From Coriaria nepalensis (Eukaryota; Streptophyta; Magnoliopsida; Cucurbitales; Coriariaceae), in NCBI GenBank assembly GCA_027186245.1, contig CP114481.1, positions 52,708,569-52,772,568 of the forward strand: DNA of 64,000 nucleotides, written 5' to 3'. The translations under genes and the position numbers were made by a program. Below the pieces are notes generated by a model that ran no database searches, was not told the DNA's origin, and saw only the letters and a program-made list of their open reading frames with translations. Numbering within the stretch: the first letter of the stretch is position 1; every line of letters begins with the position of its first letter. Below are positions 38,611 through 52,338 of this stretch, one piece after another.

Positions 38611-40326
38611 GCCTTCAAAAAATTATGTGCAAGCTATGCGCGAAAGTCGTGTTTGGAATGCAAAAAAAGTATACGCTCTAATGGCTTCCAAATGATTTAT
38701 TGTCTTGAAAAGACTCATCGACATGAATATAAGATAAAAGAAATGCATACTTGTCTTAAAAAGGTCATTGGCAAGTGATGCGGGAAAGTAGTGTTTGAAG
38801 TGCAAAATTAGAATTCGTTCGAATTGCTTTCAAATGCATTAGTGACCTGAAAAGACTGAGTGTCATGAATCTCAAATAAAACAAATGTGTACTTGCCATT
38901 AAATGATCATTAGCAAGTTATGTATGAAAGTCGGGTTCGGAGTGCGAAATAAGAATTCATTTTAATTGCTTTTAAATGAATTAGTTACTTTCAAAGAGTC
39001 ATTGAGATGATGACTCCAAGATAAAACAAATTCATCCTTGCCTTCAAAAAATTATGTGCAAGCTATGCGCGAAAGTCGTGTTTGGAATGCAAAAAAAGTA
39101 TACGCTCCAATGGCTTCCAAATGATTTATTGTCTTGAAAAGACTCATCGACATGAATATAAGATAAAAGAAATGCATACTTGTCTTAAAAAGGTCATTGG
39201 CAAGTGATGCGGGAAAGTAGTGTTTGAAGTGCAAAATTAGAATTCGTTCGAATTGCTTTCAAATGCATTAGTAACCTGAAAAGACTGAGTGACATGAATC
39301 TCAAATAAAACAAATGTGTACTTGCCATTAAATGATCATTAGCAAGTCATGTATGAAAGTCGGGTTCGGAGTGCGAAATAAGAATTCATTTTAATTGCTT
39401 TCAAATGAATTAGTTACTTTCAAAGAGTCATTGAGATGATGACTCCAAGATAAAACAAATTCATCCTTCCCTTCAAAAACTCATATGCAATCTATGCGCG
39501 AAAGTCGTGTTTGAAATGCGAAAATAGTATGCGCTCCAATGGCTTCCAAATGATTTATTGTCTTGAAAAGACTCATCGACATGAATATAAGATAAAACAA
39601 ATGCATACTTATCTTAAAAAGATCATTAGCAAGTGACGCGGGAAAGTAGTGTTTGAAGTGCAAATATAGAATTTGTTCGAATTGCTTTCAAATGCATTAG
39701 TGACCTTAAAAGACTGAGTGACATGAATCTCAAATAAAACAAATGTGTACATGCCATTAAATGATCATTAGCAAGTTATGTATGAAAGTCGGGTTCGGAG
39801 TGCGAAATAAGAATTCATTTTAATTGCTTTCAAAGGAATTAGTTACTTTCAAGGAGTCATTGAGATGATGACTCCAAGATAAAACAAATTCATCCTTGCC
39901 TTCAAAAAATTATGTGCAAGCTATGCGCGAAAGTCGTGTTTGAAATGCAAAAAAAGTATTCGCTCCAATGGCTTCCAAATGATTTATTGTCTTGAAAAGC
40001 CTCATCGACATGAATATAAGATAAAACAAATGCATATTTGTCTTAAAAATATCATTAGCAAGTGATGCGGGAAAGTAGTGTTTGAAGATCAAAATTAGAA
40101 TTCGTTCGAATTGCTTCCAAATGCATTAGTGACTTGAAAAGACTGCGTGACATGAATTTCAAATAAAACAAATGTGTACTTGCCATTAAATGATCATTAG
40201 CAAGTTATGTACGAAAATCGGGTTCGGAGTGCGAAATAAGAATTCATTTTAATTGCTTTCAAATGAATTAGTTACTTTCAAAGAGTCATTGAGATGATGA
40301 CTCCAAGATAAAACAAATTCATCCTT
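38611..40326 (+). repeat. Last block of the left domain
   Basis: Units 38611, 39040 and 39469 parallel 30031, 30460 and 30889 (8,580 bp upstream), including GTCATTGGCAAG, TTAGTAACCTG and TTTCAAGGAGTC. Unit 39898 is the last GAAGATC-class unit in the window. Private changes include CGCTCTAATGG (38675) and GAGTGTCATG (38857). Confidence 0.75.
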
Positions 40327-43300
40327 GCCTTCAAAAAATTATGTGCAAGCTATGCGCGAAAGTCGTGTTTGGAATGCAAAAAAAGTATACGCTCCAATGG
40401 CTTCCAAATGATTTATTGTCTTGAAAAGACTCATCGACATGAATATAAGATAAAACAAATGCATACTTGTCTTAAAAAGATCATTAGCAAGTGATGCGGG
40501 AAAGTAGTGTTTGAAGTGCAAAATTAGAATTCGTTCGAATTGCTTTCAAATGCATTAGTGACTTGAAAAGACTGAGTGACATGAATCTCAAATAAAACAA
40601 ATGGGTACTTGCCATTAAATGATCATTAGCAAGTTATGTATGAAAGTCGGGTTCGGAGTGCGAAATAAGAATTCATTTTAATTGCTTTCAAATGAATTAG
40701 TTACTTTCAAAGAGTCATTGAGATGATGACTCCAAGATAAAACAAATTCATCCTTGCCTTCAAAAAATTATGTGCAAGCTATGCGCGAAAGTCGTGTTTG
40801 AAATGCAAAAAAAGTATACGCTCCAATGGCTTCCAAATGATTTATTGTCTTGAAAAGACTCATCGACATGAATATAAGATAAAACAAATGCATACTTGTC
40901 TTAAAAAGATCATTAGCAAGTGATGCGGGAAAGTAGTGTTTGAAGTGCAAAATTAGAATTCGTTCGAATTGCTTTCAAATCCATTAGTGACTTGAAAAGA
41001 CTGAGTGACATGAATCTCAAATAAAACAAATGTGTACTTGCCATTAAATGATCATTAGCAAGTCATGTATGAAAGTCGGGTTCGGAGTGCGAAATAAGAA
41101 TTCATTTTAATTGCTTTCAAACGAATTAGTTACTTTCAAAGAGTCATTGAGATGATGACTCCAAGATAAAACAAATTCATCCTTGCCTTCAAAATATTAT
41201 GTGCAAGCTATGCGCGAAAGTCGTGTTTGAAATGCAAAAAAGGTATTCGCTCCAATGGCTTCCAAATGATTTATTGTCTTGAAAAGACTCATCGACATGA
41301 ATATAAGATAAAACAAATGCATATTTGTCTTAAAAAGATCATTAGCAAGTTATGCGGGAAAGTAGTGTTTGAAGTGCAAAATTAGATTTCGTTCGAATTG
41401 CTTTCAAATGCATTAGTGACCTGAAAAGACTTAGTGACATGAATCTCAAATAAAACAAATGTGTACTTGCCATTAAATGATCATTAGCAAGTCATGTATG
41501 AAAGTCGGGTTCGGAGTGCGAAATAAGAATTCATTTTCAATGCTTTCAAATGAATTAGGTACTTTCAAAGAGTCACTGATATAATGATTCCAAGATAAAA
41601 CAAATTCATGCTTGCCTTCAAAAAATTATGTGCAAGCTATGCGCGAAAGTCGTGTTTGAGATGCAAAAAAAGTATACGCTCCAATGGCTTCCAAATGATT
41701 TATTGTCTTGAAAAGACTCATCGACATGAATATAAGATAAAAGAAATGCATACTTGTCTTAAAAAGGTCATTAGCAAGTGATGCGGGAAAGTAGTGTTTG
41801 AAGTGCAAAATTAGAATTCGTTCGAAATGCTTTCAAATGCATTAGTGACTTGAAAAGACTGATTGACATGAATCTCAAATAAAACAAATATGTACTTGCC
41901 ATTAAATGATCATTAGCAAGTTATGTATGAAAGTCGGGTTCGCAGTGCGAAATAAGAATTCATTTTAATTGCTTTCAAATGAATTATTTACTTTCAAAGA
42001 GTCATTGAGATGATGACTCCAAGATAAATCAAATTCATCCTTGCCTTCAAAAAAATATGTGCAAGCTATGCGCGAAAGTCGTGTTTGAAATGCAAAAAAA
42101 GTATTCGCTCCAATGGCTTCCAAATGATTTATTGTCTTGAAAAGACTCATCGACATGAATATAAGATAAAACAAATGCATACTTGTCTTAAAAAGATCAT
42201 TAGCAAGTGATGCGGGAAAGTATTGTTTGAAGTGCAAAATTAGAATTCGTTCGAATTGCTTTCAAATGCATTAGTGACTTGAAAAGACTGAGTGACATGA
42301 ATCTCAAATAAAACAAATGGGTACTTGCCATTAAATGATCATTAGCAAGTTATGTATGAAAGTCGGGTTCGGAGTGCGAAATAAGAATTCATTTTAATTG
42401 CTTTCAAATGAATTAGTTACTTTCAAAGAGTCATTGAGATGATGACTCCAAGATAAAACAAATTCATCCTTGCCTTCAAAAAATTATGTGCAAGCTATGC
42501 GCGAAAGTCGTGTTTGAAATGCAAAAAAAGTATTCGCTCCAATGGCTTCCAAATGATTTATTGTCTTGAAAAGACTCATCGACATGAATATAAGATAAAA
42601 CAAATGCATATTTGTCTTAAAAATATCATTAGCAAGTGATGCGGGAAAGTAGTGTTTGAAGTGCAAAATTAGAATTTGTTCGAATTGCTTTCAAATGCAT
42701 TAGTGACTTGACAAGACTGCGTGACATGAATTTCAAATAAAACAAATGTGTACTTGCCATTAAATGATCATTAGCAAGTTATGTATGAAAGTCGGGTTCG
42801 GAGTGCGAAATAAGAATTCATTTTAATTGCTTTCAAATGAATTAGTTACTTTCAAAGAGTCATTGAGATGATGACTCCAAGATAAAACAAATTCATCCTT
42901 GCCTTCAAAAAATTATGTGCAAGCTATGCGCGAAAGTCGTGTTTGAAATGCAAAAAAAGTATTCAGTCCAATGGCTTCCAAATGATTTATTGTTTTGAAA
43001 AGACTCATCGACATGAATATAAGATAAAACAAATGCATATTTGTCTTAAAAAGATCACTAGCAAGTGATGCGGGAAAGTAGTGTTTGAAGTGCAAAATTA
43101 GAATTCGTTCGAATTGCTTTCAAATGCATTAGTGACCTGAAAACACTGAGTGACATGAATCTCAAATAAAACAAATGTGTACTTGCCATTAAATGATCAT
43201 TAGCAAGTCATGTATGAAAGTCGGGTTCGGAGTGCGAAATAAGAATTCATTTTAATTGCTTTCAAACGAATTAGTTACTTTCAAAGAGTCATTGAGATGA

Positions 43301-45045
43301 TGACTCCAAGATAAAACAAATTCATCCTTGCCTTCAAAAAAATATGTGCAAGCTATGCGCGAAAGTCGTGTTTGAAATGCAAAAAAAGTATTCGCTCCAA
43401 TGGCTTCTAAATGATTTATTGTCTTGAAAAGACTCATCCAAATGAATATAAGATAAAACAAATGCATATTTGTCTTAAAAAGATCATTAGCAAGTGATGC
43501 GGGAAAGTAGTGTTTGAAGTGCAAAATTAGAATTCGTTCGAATTGCTTTCAAATGCATTAGTGACCTGAAAACACTGAGTGACATGAATCTCAAATAAAA
43601 CAAATGTGTACTTGCCATTAAATGATCATTAGCAAGTCATGTATGAAAGTCGGGTTCGGAGTGCGAAATAAGAATTCATTTTAATTGCTTTCAAACGAAT
43701 TAGTTACTTTCAAAGAGTCATTGAGATGATGACTCCAAGATAAAACAAATTCATCCTTGCCTTCAAAAAATTATATGTAAGCTATGCGCGAAAGTCGTGT
43801 TTGAAATGCAAAAAAGGTATTCGCTCCAATGGCTTCCAAATGATTTATTGTCTTGAAAAGACTCATCGACATGAATATAAGATAAAACAAATGCATATTT
43901 GTCTTAAAAAGATCATTAGCAAGTGATGCGGGAAAGTATTGTTTGAAGTGCAAAATTAGAATTCGTTCGAATTGCTTTCCAATGCATTAGTGACTTGAAA
44001 AGACTGAGTGACATGAATCTCAAATAAAACAAATGTGTACTTGCCATTAAATGATCATTAGCAAGTTATGTATGAAAGTCGGGTTCGGAGTGCGAAATAA
44101 GAATTCATTTTAATTGCTTTCAAATGAATTAGTTACTTTCAAAGAGTCATTGAGATGATGACTCCAAGATAAAACAAATTCATCCTTGCCTTCAAAAAAT
44201 TATGTGCAAGCTATGCGCGAAAGTCGTGTTTGAAATGCAAAAAAAGTATTCGCTCCAATGGCTTCCAAATGATTTATTGTTTTGAAAAGACTCATCGACA
44301 TGAATATAAGATAAAACAAATGCATATTTGTCTTAAAAAGATCACTAGCAAGTGATGCGGGAAAGTAGTGTTTGAAGTGCAAAATTAGAATTCGTTCGAA
44401 TTGCTTTCAAATGCATTAGTGACCTGAAAACACTGAGTGACATGAATTTCAAATAAAACAAATGTGTACTTGCCATTAAATGATCATTAGCAAGTCATGT
44501 ATGAAAGTCGGGTTCGGAGTGCGAAATAAGAATTCATTTTAATTGCTTTCAAATGAATTAGTTACTTTCAAAGAGTCATTGAGATGATGACTCCAAGATA
44601 AAACAAATTCATCCTTGCCTTCAAAAAAATATGTGCAAGCTATGCACGAAAGTCGTGTTTGAAATGCAAAAAAAGTATTCGCTCCAATGGCTTCGAAATG
44701 ATTTATTGTCTTGAAAAGACTCATCGACATGAATATAAGATAAAACAAATGCATACTTGTCTTAAAAAGATCATTAGCAAGTGATGCGGGAAAGTAGTGT
44801 TTGTAGTGCAAAATTAGAATTCGTTCGAATTGCTTTCAATTGCATTAGTGACTTGAAAAGACTGAGTGACATGAATTTCAAATAAAACAAATGTGTACTT
44901 GCCATTAAATGATCATTAGCAAGTCATGTATGAAAGTCGGGTTCGGAGTGCGAAATAAGAATTCATTTTAATTGGTTTCAAACGAATTAGTTACTTTCAA
45001 AGAGTCATTGAGATGATGACTCCAAGATAAAACAAATTCATCCTT
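40327..45045 (+). repeat. Transition into the right domain (units 94-104)
   Basis: From about 41 kb, CAAACGAATTAG, TTCGCAGTGCG with AATTATTTAC, and TTTGAGATGC appear and left-domain classes fade. Units 42901 and 44188 share GTTTTGAAAAG and GATCACTAGC 1,287 bp apart. Unit 41614 (TTTGAGATGC) has relatives at 47620, 57484 and 60485. Private changes include TAGATTTCG (EcoRI motif lost, 41384) and TTATATGTAAGC (43771). Confidence 0.75.
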
Positions 45046-46761
45046 GCCTTCAAAAAAATATGTGCAAGCTATGCGCGAAAGTCGTGTTTGAAATGCAAAA
45101 AAAGTATTCGCTCCAATGGCTTCTAAATGATTCATTGTCTTGAAAAGACTCATCGAAATGAATATAAGATAAAACAAATGCATATTTGTCTTAAAAAGAT
45201 CATTAGCAAGTGATGCGGGAAAGTATTGTTTGAAGTGCAAAATTAGAATTCGTTCGAATTGCTTTCAAATGCAATAGTGACTTGAATAGACTGAGTGACA
45301 TGAATCTCAAATAAAACAAATGTGTACTTGCCATTAAATCATCATTAGCAAGTTATGTATGAAAGTCGGGTTCGGAGTGCGAAATAAGAATTCATTTTCA
45401 TTGCTTTCAAATGAATTAGTTACTTTCAAAGAGTCATTGAGATGATGACTCCAAGATAAAACAAATTCATCCTTCCCTTCAAAAACTCATATGCAAGCTA
45501 TGCGCGAAAGTCGTGTTTGAAATGCGAAAATAGTATGCGCTCCAATGGCTTCCAAATGATTTATTGTCTTGAAAAGACTCATCGACATGAATATAAGATA
45601 AAACAAATGCATACTTATCTTAAAAAGATCATTAGCAAGTGACGCGGGAAAGTAGTGTTTGAAGTGCAAAATTAGAATTTGTTCGAATTGCTTTCAAAGG
45701 CATTAGTGACCTTAAAAGACTGAGTGACATGAATCTCAAATAAAACAAATGTGTACATGCCATTAAATGATCATTAGCAAGTTATGTATGAAAGTCGGGT
45801 TCGGAGTGCGAAATAAGAATTCATTTTAATTGCTTTCAAATGAATTAGTTACTTTCAAAGAGTCATTGAGATGATGACTCCAAGATAAAACAAATTCATC
45901 CTTGCCTTCAAAAAAATATGTCCAAGCTATGCGCGAAAGTCGTGTTTGAAATGCAAAAAAAGTATTCGCTCCAATGGCTTCCAAATGATTTATTGTCTTG
46001 AAAAGACTCATCGAAATGAATATAAGATAAAACAAATGCATATTTGTCTTAAAAAGATCATTAGCAAGTGATGCGGGAAAGTATTGTTTGAAGTGCAAAA
46101 TTAGAATTCGTTCGAATTGCTTTCAAATGCAATAGTGACTTGAAAAGACTGAGTGACATGAATCTCAAATAAAACAAATGTGTACTTGCCATTAAATCAT
46201 CATTAGCAAGTTATGTATGAAAGTCGGGTTCGGAGTGCGAAATAAGAATTCATTTTCATTGCTTTCAAATGAATTAGTTACTTTCAAAGAGTCATTGAGA
46301 TGATGACTCCAAGATAAAACAAATTCATCCTTCCCTTCAAAAACTCATATGCAAGCTATGCGCGAAAGTCGTGTTTGAAATGCGAAAATAGTATGCGCTC
46401 CAATGGCTTCCAAATGATTTGTTGCCTTGAAAAGACTCATCGACATGAATATAAGATAAAACAAATGCATACTTATCTTAAAAAGATCATTAGCAAGTGA
46501 CGCGGGAAAGTAGTGTTTGAAGTGCAAAATTAGAATTTGTTCGAATTGCTTTCAAAGGCATTAGTGACCTTAAAAGACTGAGTGACATGAATCTCAAATA
46601 AAACAAATGTGTACATGCCATTAAATGATCATTAGCAAGTTATGTATGAAAGTCGGGTTCGGAGTGCGAAATAAGAATTCATTTTAATTGCTTTCAAATG
46701 AATTAGTTACTTTCAAAGAGTCATTGAGATGATGACTCCAAGATAAAACAAATTCATCCTT
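45046..46761 (+). repeat. 858-bp (2-unit) HOR, two tandem copies
   Basis: Copies 45046-45903 and 45904-46761 share GCAATAGTGAC, AAATCATCATTAG (which breaks the C palindrome) and CATTTTCATTGC, each 858 bp apart. The second unit of each is an ACTCATATGCAAGC/CTTATCTT unit with CAAAGGCATTAG. The second copy has GATTTGTTGCCTTG, which is also found at 51910. Confidence 0.85.
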
Positions 46762-48906
46762 CCCTTCAAAAACTCATATGCAAGCTATGCGCGAAAGTCG
46801 TGTTTGAAATGCGAAAATAGTATGCGCTCCAATGGCTTCTAAATGATTTATTGTCTTGAAAAGACTCATCGACATGAATATAAGATGAAACAAATGCATA
46901 CTTATCTTAAAAAGATCATTAGCAAGTGACGCGGGAAAGTAGTGTTTGAAGTGCAAATATAGAATTTGTTCGAATTGCTTTCAAATGCATTAGTGACCTT
47001 AAAAGACTGAGTTACATGAATCTCAAATAAAACAAATCTGTACATGCCATTAAATGATCATTAGCGAGTTATGTATGAAAGTCGGGTTCGAAGTGCGAAA
47101 TAAGAATTCATTTTAATTGCTTTCAAATGAATTAGGTACTTTCAAAGAGTCACTGAGATAATGATTCCAAGATAAAACAAATTCGTGCTTGCCTTCAAAA
47201 AATTATGTGCAAGCTATGCGCGAAAGTCGTGTTTGAAATGCAAAAAAAGTATACGCTCCAATGGCTTCCAAATGATTTATTGTCTTGAAAAGACTCATCG
47301 AAATGAATATAAGATAAAACAAATGCATATTTGTCTTAAAAATAACATTAGCAAGTGATGCGGGAAAGTAGTGTTTGAAGTGCAAAATTAGAATTCGTTC
47401 GAATTGCTTTCAAATGCATTAGTGACCTGAAAAGATTGAGTGACATGAATCTCAAATAAAACAAATGTGTACTTGCCATTAAATGATCATTAGCAAGTCA
47501 TGTATGAAAGTCGGGTTCGGAGTGCGAAATAAGAATTCATTTTCATTGCTTTCAAATGAATTAGGTACTTTCAAAGAGTCACTGAGATACCGATTCCAAG
47601 ATAAAACAAATTCATGCTTGCCTTCAAAAAATTATGTGCAAGCTATGCGCGAAAGTCGTGTTTGAGATGCAAAAAAAGTATACGCTCCAATGGCTTCCAA
47701 ATGATTTATTGTCTTGAAAAGACTCATCGACATGAATATAAGATAAAAGAAATGCATACTTGTCTTAAAAAGGTCATTAGCAAGTGATGCGGGAAAGTAG
47801 TGTTTGAAGTGCAAAATTAGAATTCGTTCGAAATGCTTTCAAATGCATTAGTGACTTGAAAAGACTGATTGACATGAATCTCAAATAAAACAAATATGTA
47901 CTTGCCATTAAATGATCATTAGCAAGTTATGTATGAAAGTCGGGTTCGCAGTGCGAAATAAGAATTCATTTTAATTGCTTTCAAATGAATTATTTACTTT
48001 CAAAGAGTCATTGAGATGATGACTCCAAGATAAAACAAATTCATCCTTGCCTTCAAAAAAATATGTGCAAGCTATGCGTGAAAGTCGTGTTTGAAATGCA
48101 AAAAAAGTATTCGCTCCAATGGCTTCGAAATGATTTATTGTCTTGAAAAGACTCATCGACATGAATATAAGATAAAACAAATGCATACTTGTCTTAAAAA
48201 GATCATTAGCAAGTGATGCGGGAAAGTAGTGTTTGAAGTGCAAAATTAGAATTCGTTCGAATTGCTTTCCAATGCATTAGTGACTTGAAAAGACTGAGTG
48301 ACATGAATCTCAAATAAAACAAATGTGTACTTCCCATTAAATGATCATTAGCAAGTTATGTATGAAAGTCGGGTTCGGAGTGCGAAATAAGAATTCATTT
48401 TAATTGCTTTCAAATGAATTAGTTACTTTCAAAGAGTCATTGAGATGATGACTCCAAGATAAAACAAATTCATCCGTGCCTTCAAAAAAATATGTGCAAG
48501 CTATGCGCGAAAGTCGTGTTTGAAATGCAAAAAAAGTATTCGCTCCAATGGCTTCGAAATGATTTATTGTCTTGAAAAGACTCATCGACATGAATATAAG
48601 ATAAAACAAATGCATACTTGTCTTAAAAAGGTCATTAGCAAGTGATGCGGGAAAGTAGTGTTTGAAGTGCAAAATTAGAATTCGTTCGAAATGCTTTCAA
48701 ATGCATTAGTGACTTGAAAAGACTGATTGACATGAATCTCAAATAAAACAAATATGTACTTGCCATTAAATGATCATTAGCAAGTTATGTATGAAAGTCG
48801 GGTTCGTAGTGCGAAATAAGAATTCATTTTAATTGCTTTCAAATGAATTATTTACTTTCAAAGAGTCATTGAGATGATGACTCCAAGATAAAACAAATTC
48901 GTCCTT
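46762..48906 (+). repeat. Mixed right-domain block
   Basis: Unit 46762 is an ACTCATATGCAAGC unit with ATAAGATGAAAC. Unit 47191 ends with GAGATACCGATTCC near 47,585, which removes a plus-strand stop and makes a chance 60-codon frame at 47,483-47,665. Unit 47620 carries TTTGAGATGC. Units 48049 and 48478 carry GGCTTCGAAATG. Confidence 0.7.
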
Positions 48907-51051
48907 GCCTTCAAAAAATTATGTGCAAGCTATGCGCGAAAGTCGTGTTTGAAATGCAAAAAAAGTATTCGCTCCAATGGCTTCCAAATGATTTATTGTC
49001 TTGAAAAGACTCATCGACATGAATATAAGATAAAAGAAATGCATACTTGTCTTAAAAAGATCATTAGCAAGTGATGCGGGAAAGTATTGTTTGAAGTGCA
49101 AAATTAGAATTCGTTCGAATTGCTTTCCAATGCATTAGTGACTTGAAAAGACTGAGTGACATGAATCTCAAATAAAACAAATGTGTACTTGCCATTAAAT
49201 GATCATTAGCAAGTTATGTATGAAAGTCGGGTTCGGAGTGCGAAATAAGAATTCATTTTAATTGCTTTCAAATGAATTAGTTACTTTCAAAGAGTCATTG
49301 AGATGATGACTCCAAGATAAAACAAATTCATCCTTGCCTTCAAAAAAATATGTGCAAGCTATGCGCGAAAGTCGTGTTTGAAATGCAAAAAAAGTATTCG
49401 CTCCAATGGCTTCGAAATGATTTGTTGTCTTGAAAAGACTCATCGACATGAATATAAGATAAAACAAATGCATACTTGTCTTAAAAAGATCATTAGCAAG
49501 TGATGCGGGAAAGTAGTGTTTGAAGTGCAAAATTAGAATTCGTTCGAATTGCTTTCAATTGCATTAGTGACTTGAAAAGACTGAGTGACATGAATCTCAA
49601 ATAAAACAAATGTGTACATGCCATTAAATGATCATTAGCAAGTTATGTATGAAAGTCGGGTTCGGAGTGCGAAATAAGAATTCATTTTAATTGCTTTCAA
49701 ATGAATTAGTTACTTTCAAAGAGTCATTGAGATGATGACTCCAAGATAAAACAAATTCATCCTTGCCTTCAAAAAAATATGTGCAAGCTATGCGCGAAAG
49801 TCGTGTTTGAAATGCGAAAAAAGTATTCGCTCCAATGGCTTCCAAATGATTCATTGTCTCGAAAAGACTCATCGAAATGAATATAAGATAAAACAAATGC
49901 ATATTTGTCTTAAAAAGATCATTAGCAAGTGATGCGGGAAAGTATTGTTTGAAGTGCAAAATTAGAATTCGTTCGAATTGCTTTCAAATGCATTAGTGAC
50001 TTTAAAAGACTGAGTGACATGAATCTCAAATAAAACAAATGTGTACTTGCCATTAAATGATCATTAGCAAGTTATGTATGAAAGTCGGGTTCGCAGTGCG
50101 AAATAAGAATTTATTTTAATTGCTTTCAAATGAATTATTTACTTTCAAAGAGTCATTGAGATGATGACTCCAAGATAAAACAAATTCGTCCTTGCCTTCA
50201 AAAAATTATGTGCAAGCTATGCGCGAAAGTCGTGTTTGAAATGCAAAAAAAGTATTCGCTCCATTGGCTTCCAAATGATTTATTGTCTTGAAAAGACTCA
50301 TCGACATGAATATAAGATAAAACAAATGCATACTTGTCTTAAAAAGATCATTAGCAAGTGATGCGGGAAAGTATTGTTTGAAGTGCAAAATTAGAATTCG
50401 TTCGAATTGCTTTCCAATGCATTAGTGACTTGAAAAGACTGAGTGACATGAATCTCAAATAAAACAAATGTGTACTTGCCATTAAATGATCATTAGCAAG
50501 TTATGTATGAAAGTCGGGTTCGGAGTGCGAAATAAGAATTCATTTTAATTGCTTTCAAATGAATTAGTTACTTTCAAAGAGTCATTGAGATGATGACTCC
50601 AAGATAAAACAAATTCATCCTTGCCTTCAAAAAAATATGTGCAAGCTATGCGCGAAAGTCGTGTTTGAAATGCAAAAAAAGTATTCGCTCCAATGGCTTC
50701 GAAATGATTTATTGTCTTGAAAAGACTCATCGACATGAATATAAGATAAAACAAATGCATACTTGTCTTAAAAAGATCATTAGCAAGTGATGCGGGAAAG
50801 TAGTGTTTGAAGTGCAAAATTAGAATTCGTTCGAATTGCTTTCAATTGCATTAGTGACTTGAAAAGACTGAGTGACATGAATCTCAAATAAAACAAATGT
50901 GTACATGCCATTAAATGATTATTAGCAAGTTATGTATGAAAGTCGGGTTCGGAGTGCGAAATAAGAATTCATTTTAATTGCTTTCAAATGAATTAGTTAC
51001 TTTCAAAGAGTCATTGAGATGATGACTCCAAGATAAAACAAATTCATCCTT
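48907..51051 (+). repeat. 2-unit pair repeated at 1,287 bp
   Basis: Pair 48907-49764 recurs at 50194-51051. Both have AATTCGTCC just before the unit, GTATTGTTTG, GCTTTCCAATGC, then a GGCTTCGAAATG unit with GCTTTCAATTGC. The unit between (49765) is different, with ATTCATTGTCTCG. Single changes include an EcoRI motif lost at 50,108 (GAATTT). Confidence 0.75.
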
Positions 51052-51480
51052 GCCTTCAAAAAAATATGTGCAAGCTATGCGCGAAAGTCGTGTTTGAAAT
51101 GCAAAAAAAGTATTCGCTCCAATGGCTTCGAAATGATTTATTGTCTTGAAAAGACTCATCGACATGAATATAAGATAAAACAAATGCATACTTGTCTTAA
51201 AAAGATCATTAGCAAGTGATGCGGGAAAGTAGTGTTTGAAGTGCAAAATTAGAATTCGTTCGAATTGCTTTCAATTGCATTAGTGACTTGAAAAGACTGA
51301 GTGACATGAATCTCAAATAAAACAAATGTGTACATGCCATTAAATGATTATTAGCAAGTTATGTATGAAAGTCGGGTTCGGAGTGCGAAATAAGAATTCA
51401 TTTTAATTGCTTTCAAATGAATTAGTTACTTTCAAAGAGTCATTGAGATGATGACTCCAAGATAAAACAAATTCATCCTT
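50623..51480 (+). repeat. Single-unit tandem duplication
   Basis: Units 50623-51051 and 51052-51480 appear essentially identical, and both carry the rare AATGATTATTAG near 50,918 and 51,347. This is the smallest duplication step visible in the window (429 bp). Confidence 0.8.
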
Positions 51481-52338
51481 CCCTTCAAAAAAATATGTGC
51501 AAGCTATGCGCGAAAGTCGTGTTTGAAATGCAAAAAAAGTATTCGCTCCAATGGCTTACAAATGATTTATTGTCTTGAAAAGACTCATCGAAATGAATAT
51601 AAGATAAAACAAATGCATATTTGTCTTAAAAAGATCATTAGCAAGTGATGCGGGAAAGTATTGTTTGAAGTGCAAAATTAGAATTCGTTCGAATTGCTTT
51701 CAAATGCATTAGTGACTTGAAAAGACTGAGTGACACGAATCTCAAATAAAACAAATGTGTACTTGCCATTAAATGATCATTAGCAAGTTATGTATGAAAG
51801 TCGGGTTCGGAGTGCGAAATAAGAATTCATTTTCATTGCTTTCAAATGAATTAGTTACTTTCAAAGAGTCATTGAGATGATGACTCCAAGATAAAACAAA
51901 TTCATCCTTCCCTTCAAAAACTCATATGCAAGCTATGCGCGAAAGTCGTGTTTGAAATGCGAAAATAGTATGCGCTCCAATGGCTTCCAAATGATTTGTT
52001 GCCTTGAAAAGACTCATCGACATGAATATAAGATAAAACAAATGCATACTTATCTTAAAAAGATCATTAGCAAGTGACGCGGGAAAGTAGTGTTTGAAGT
52101 GCAAAATTAGAATTTGTTCGAATTGCTTTCAAAGGCATTAGTGACCTTAAAAGACTGAGTGACATGAATCTCAAATAAAACAAATGTGTACATGCCATTA
52201 AATGATCATTAGCAAGTTATGTATGAAAGTCGGGTTCGGAGTGCGAAATAAGAATTCATTTTAATTGCTTTCAAATAAATTAGTTACTTTCAAAGAGTCA
52301 TTGAGATGATGACTCCAAGATAAAACAAATTCATCCTT
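51481..52338 (+). repeat. Displaced copy of the 858-bp HOR
   Basis: This pair matches 45904-46761, 5,577 bp (13 units) upstream, sharing CATTTTCATTGC, GATTTGTTGCCTTG and CAAAGGCATTAG. It is the last ACTCATATG-class unit in the window. GGCTTACAAATG (51556) is private. Confidence 0.75.

Noticed and set aside
41225..41250. An A-run deletion at 41.2 kb (six A before GGTATTC)
   Set aside because: It is an A-to-G substitution, and the following unit start (41614) keeps exact phase.
47483..47665. Plus-strand 60-codon frame
   Set aside because: It exists only because one unit reads GATACCGATTCC instead of GATAATGATTCC, which removes a stop. It lies wholly in repeat sequence.
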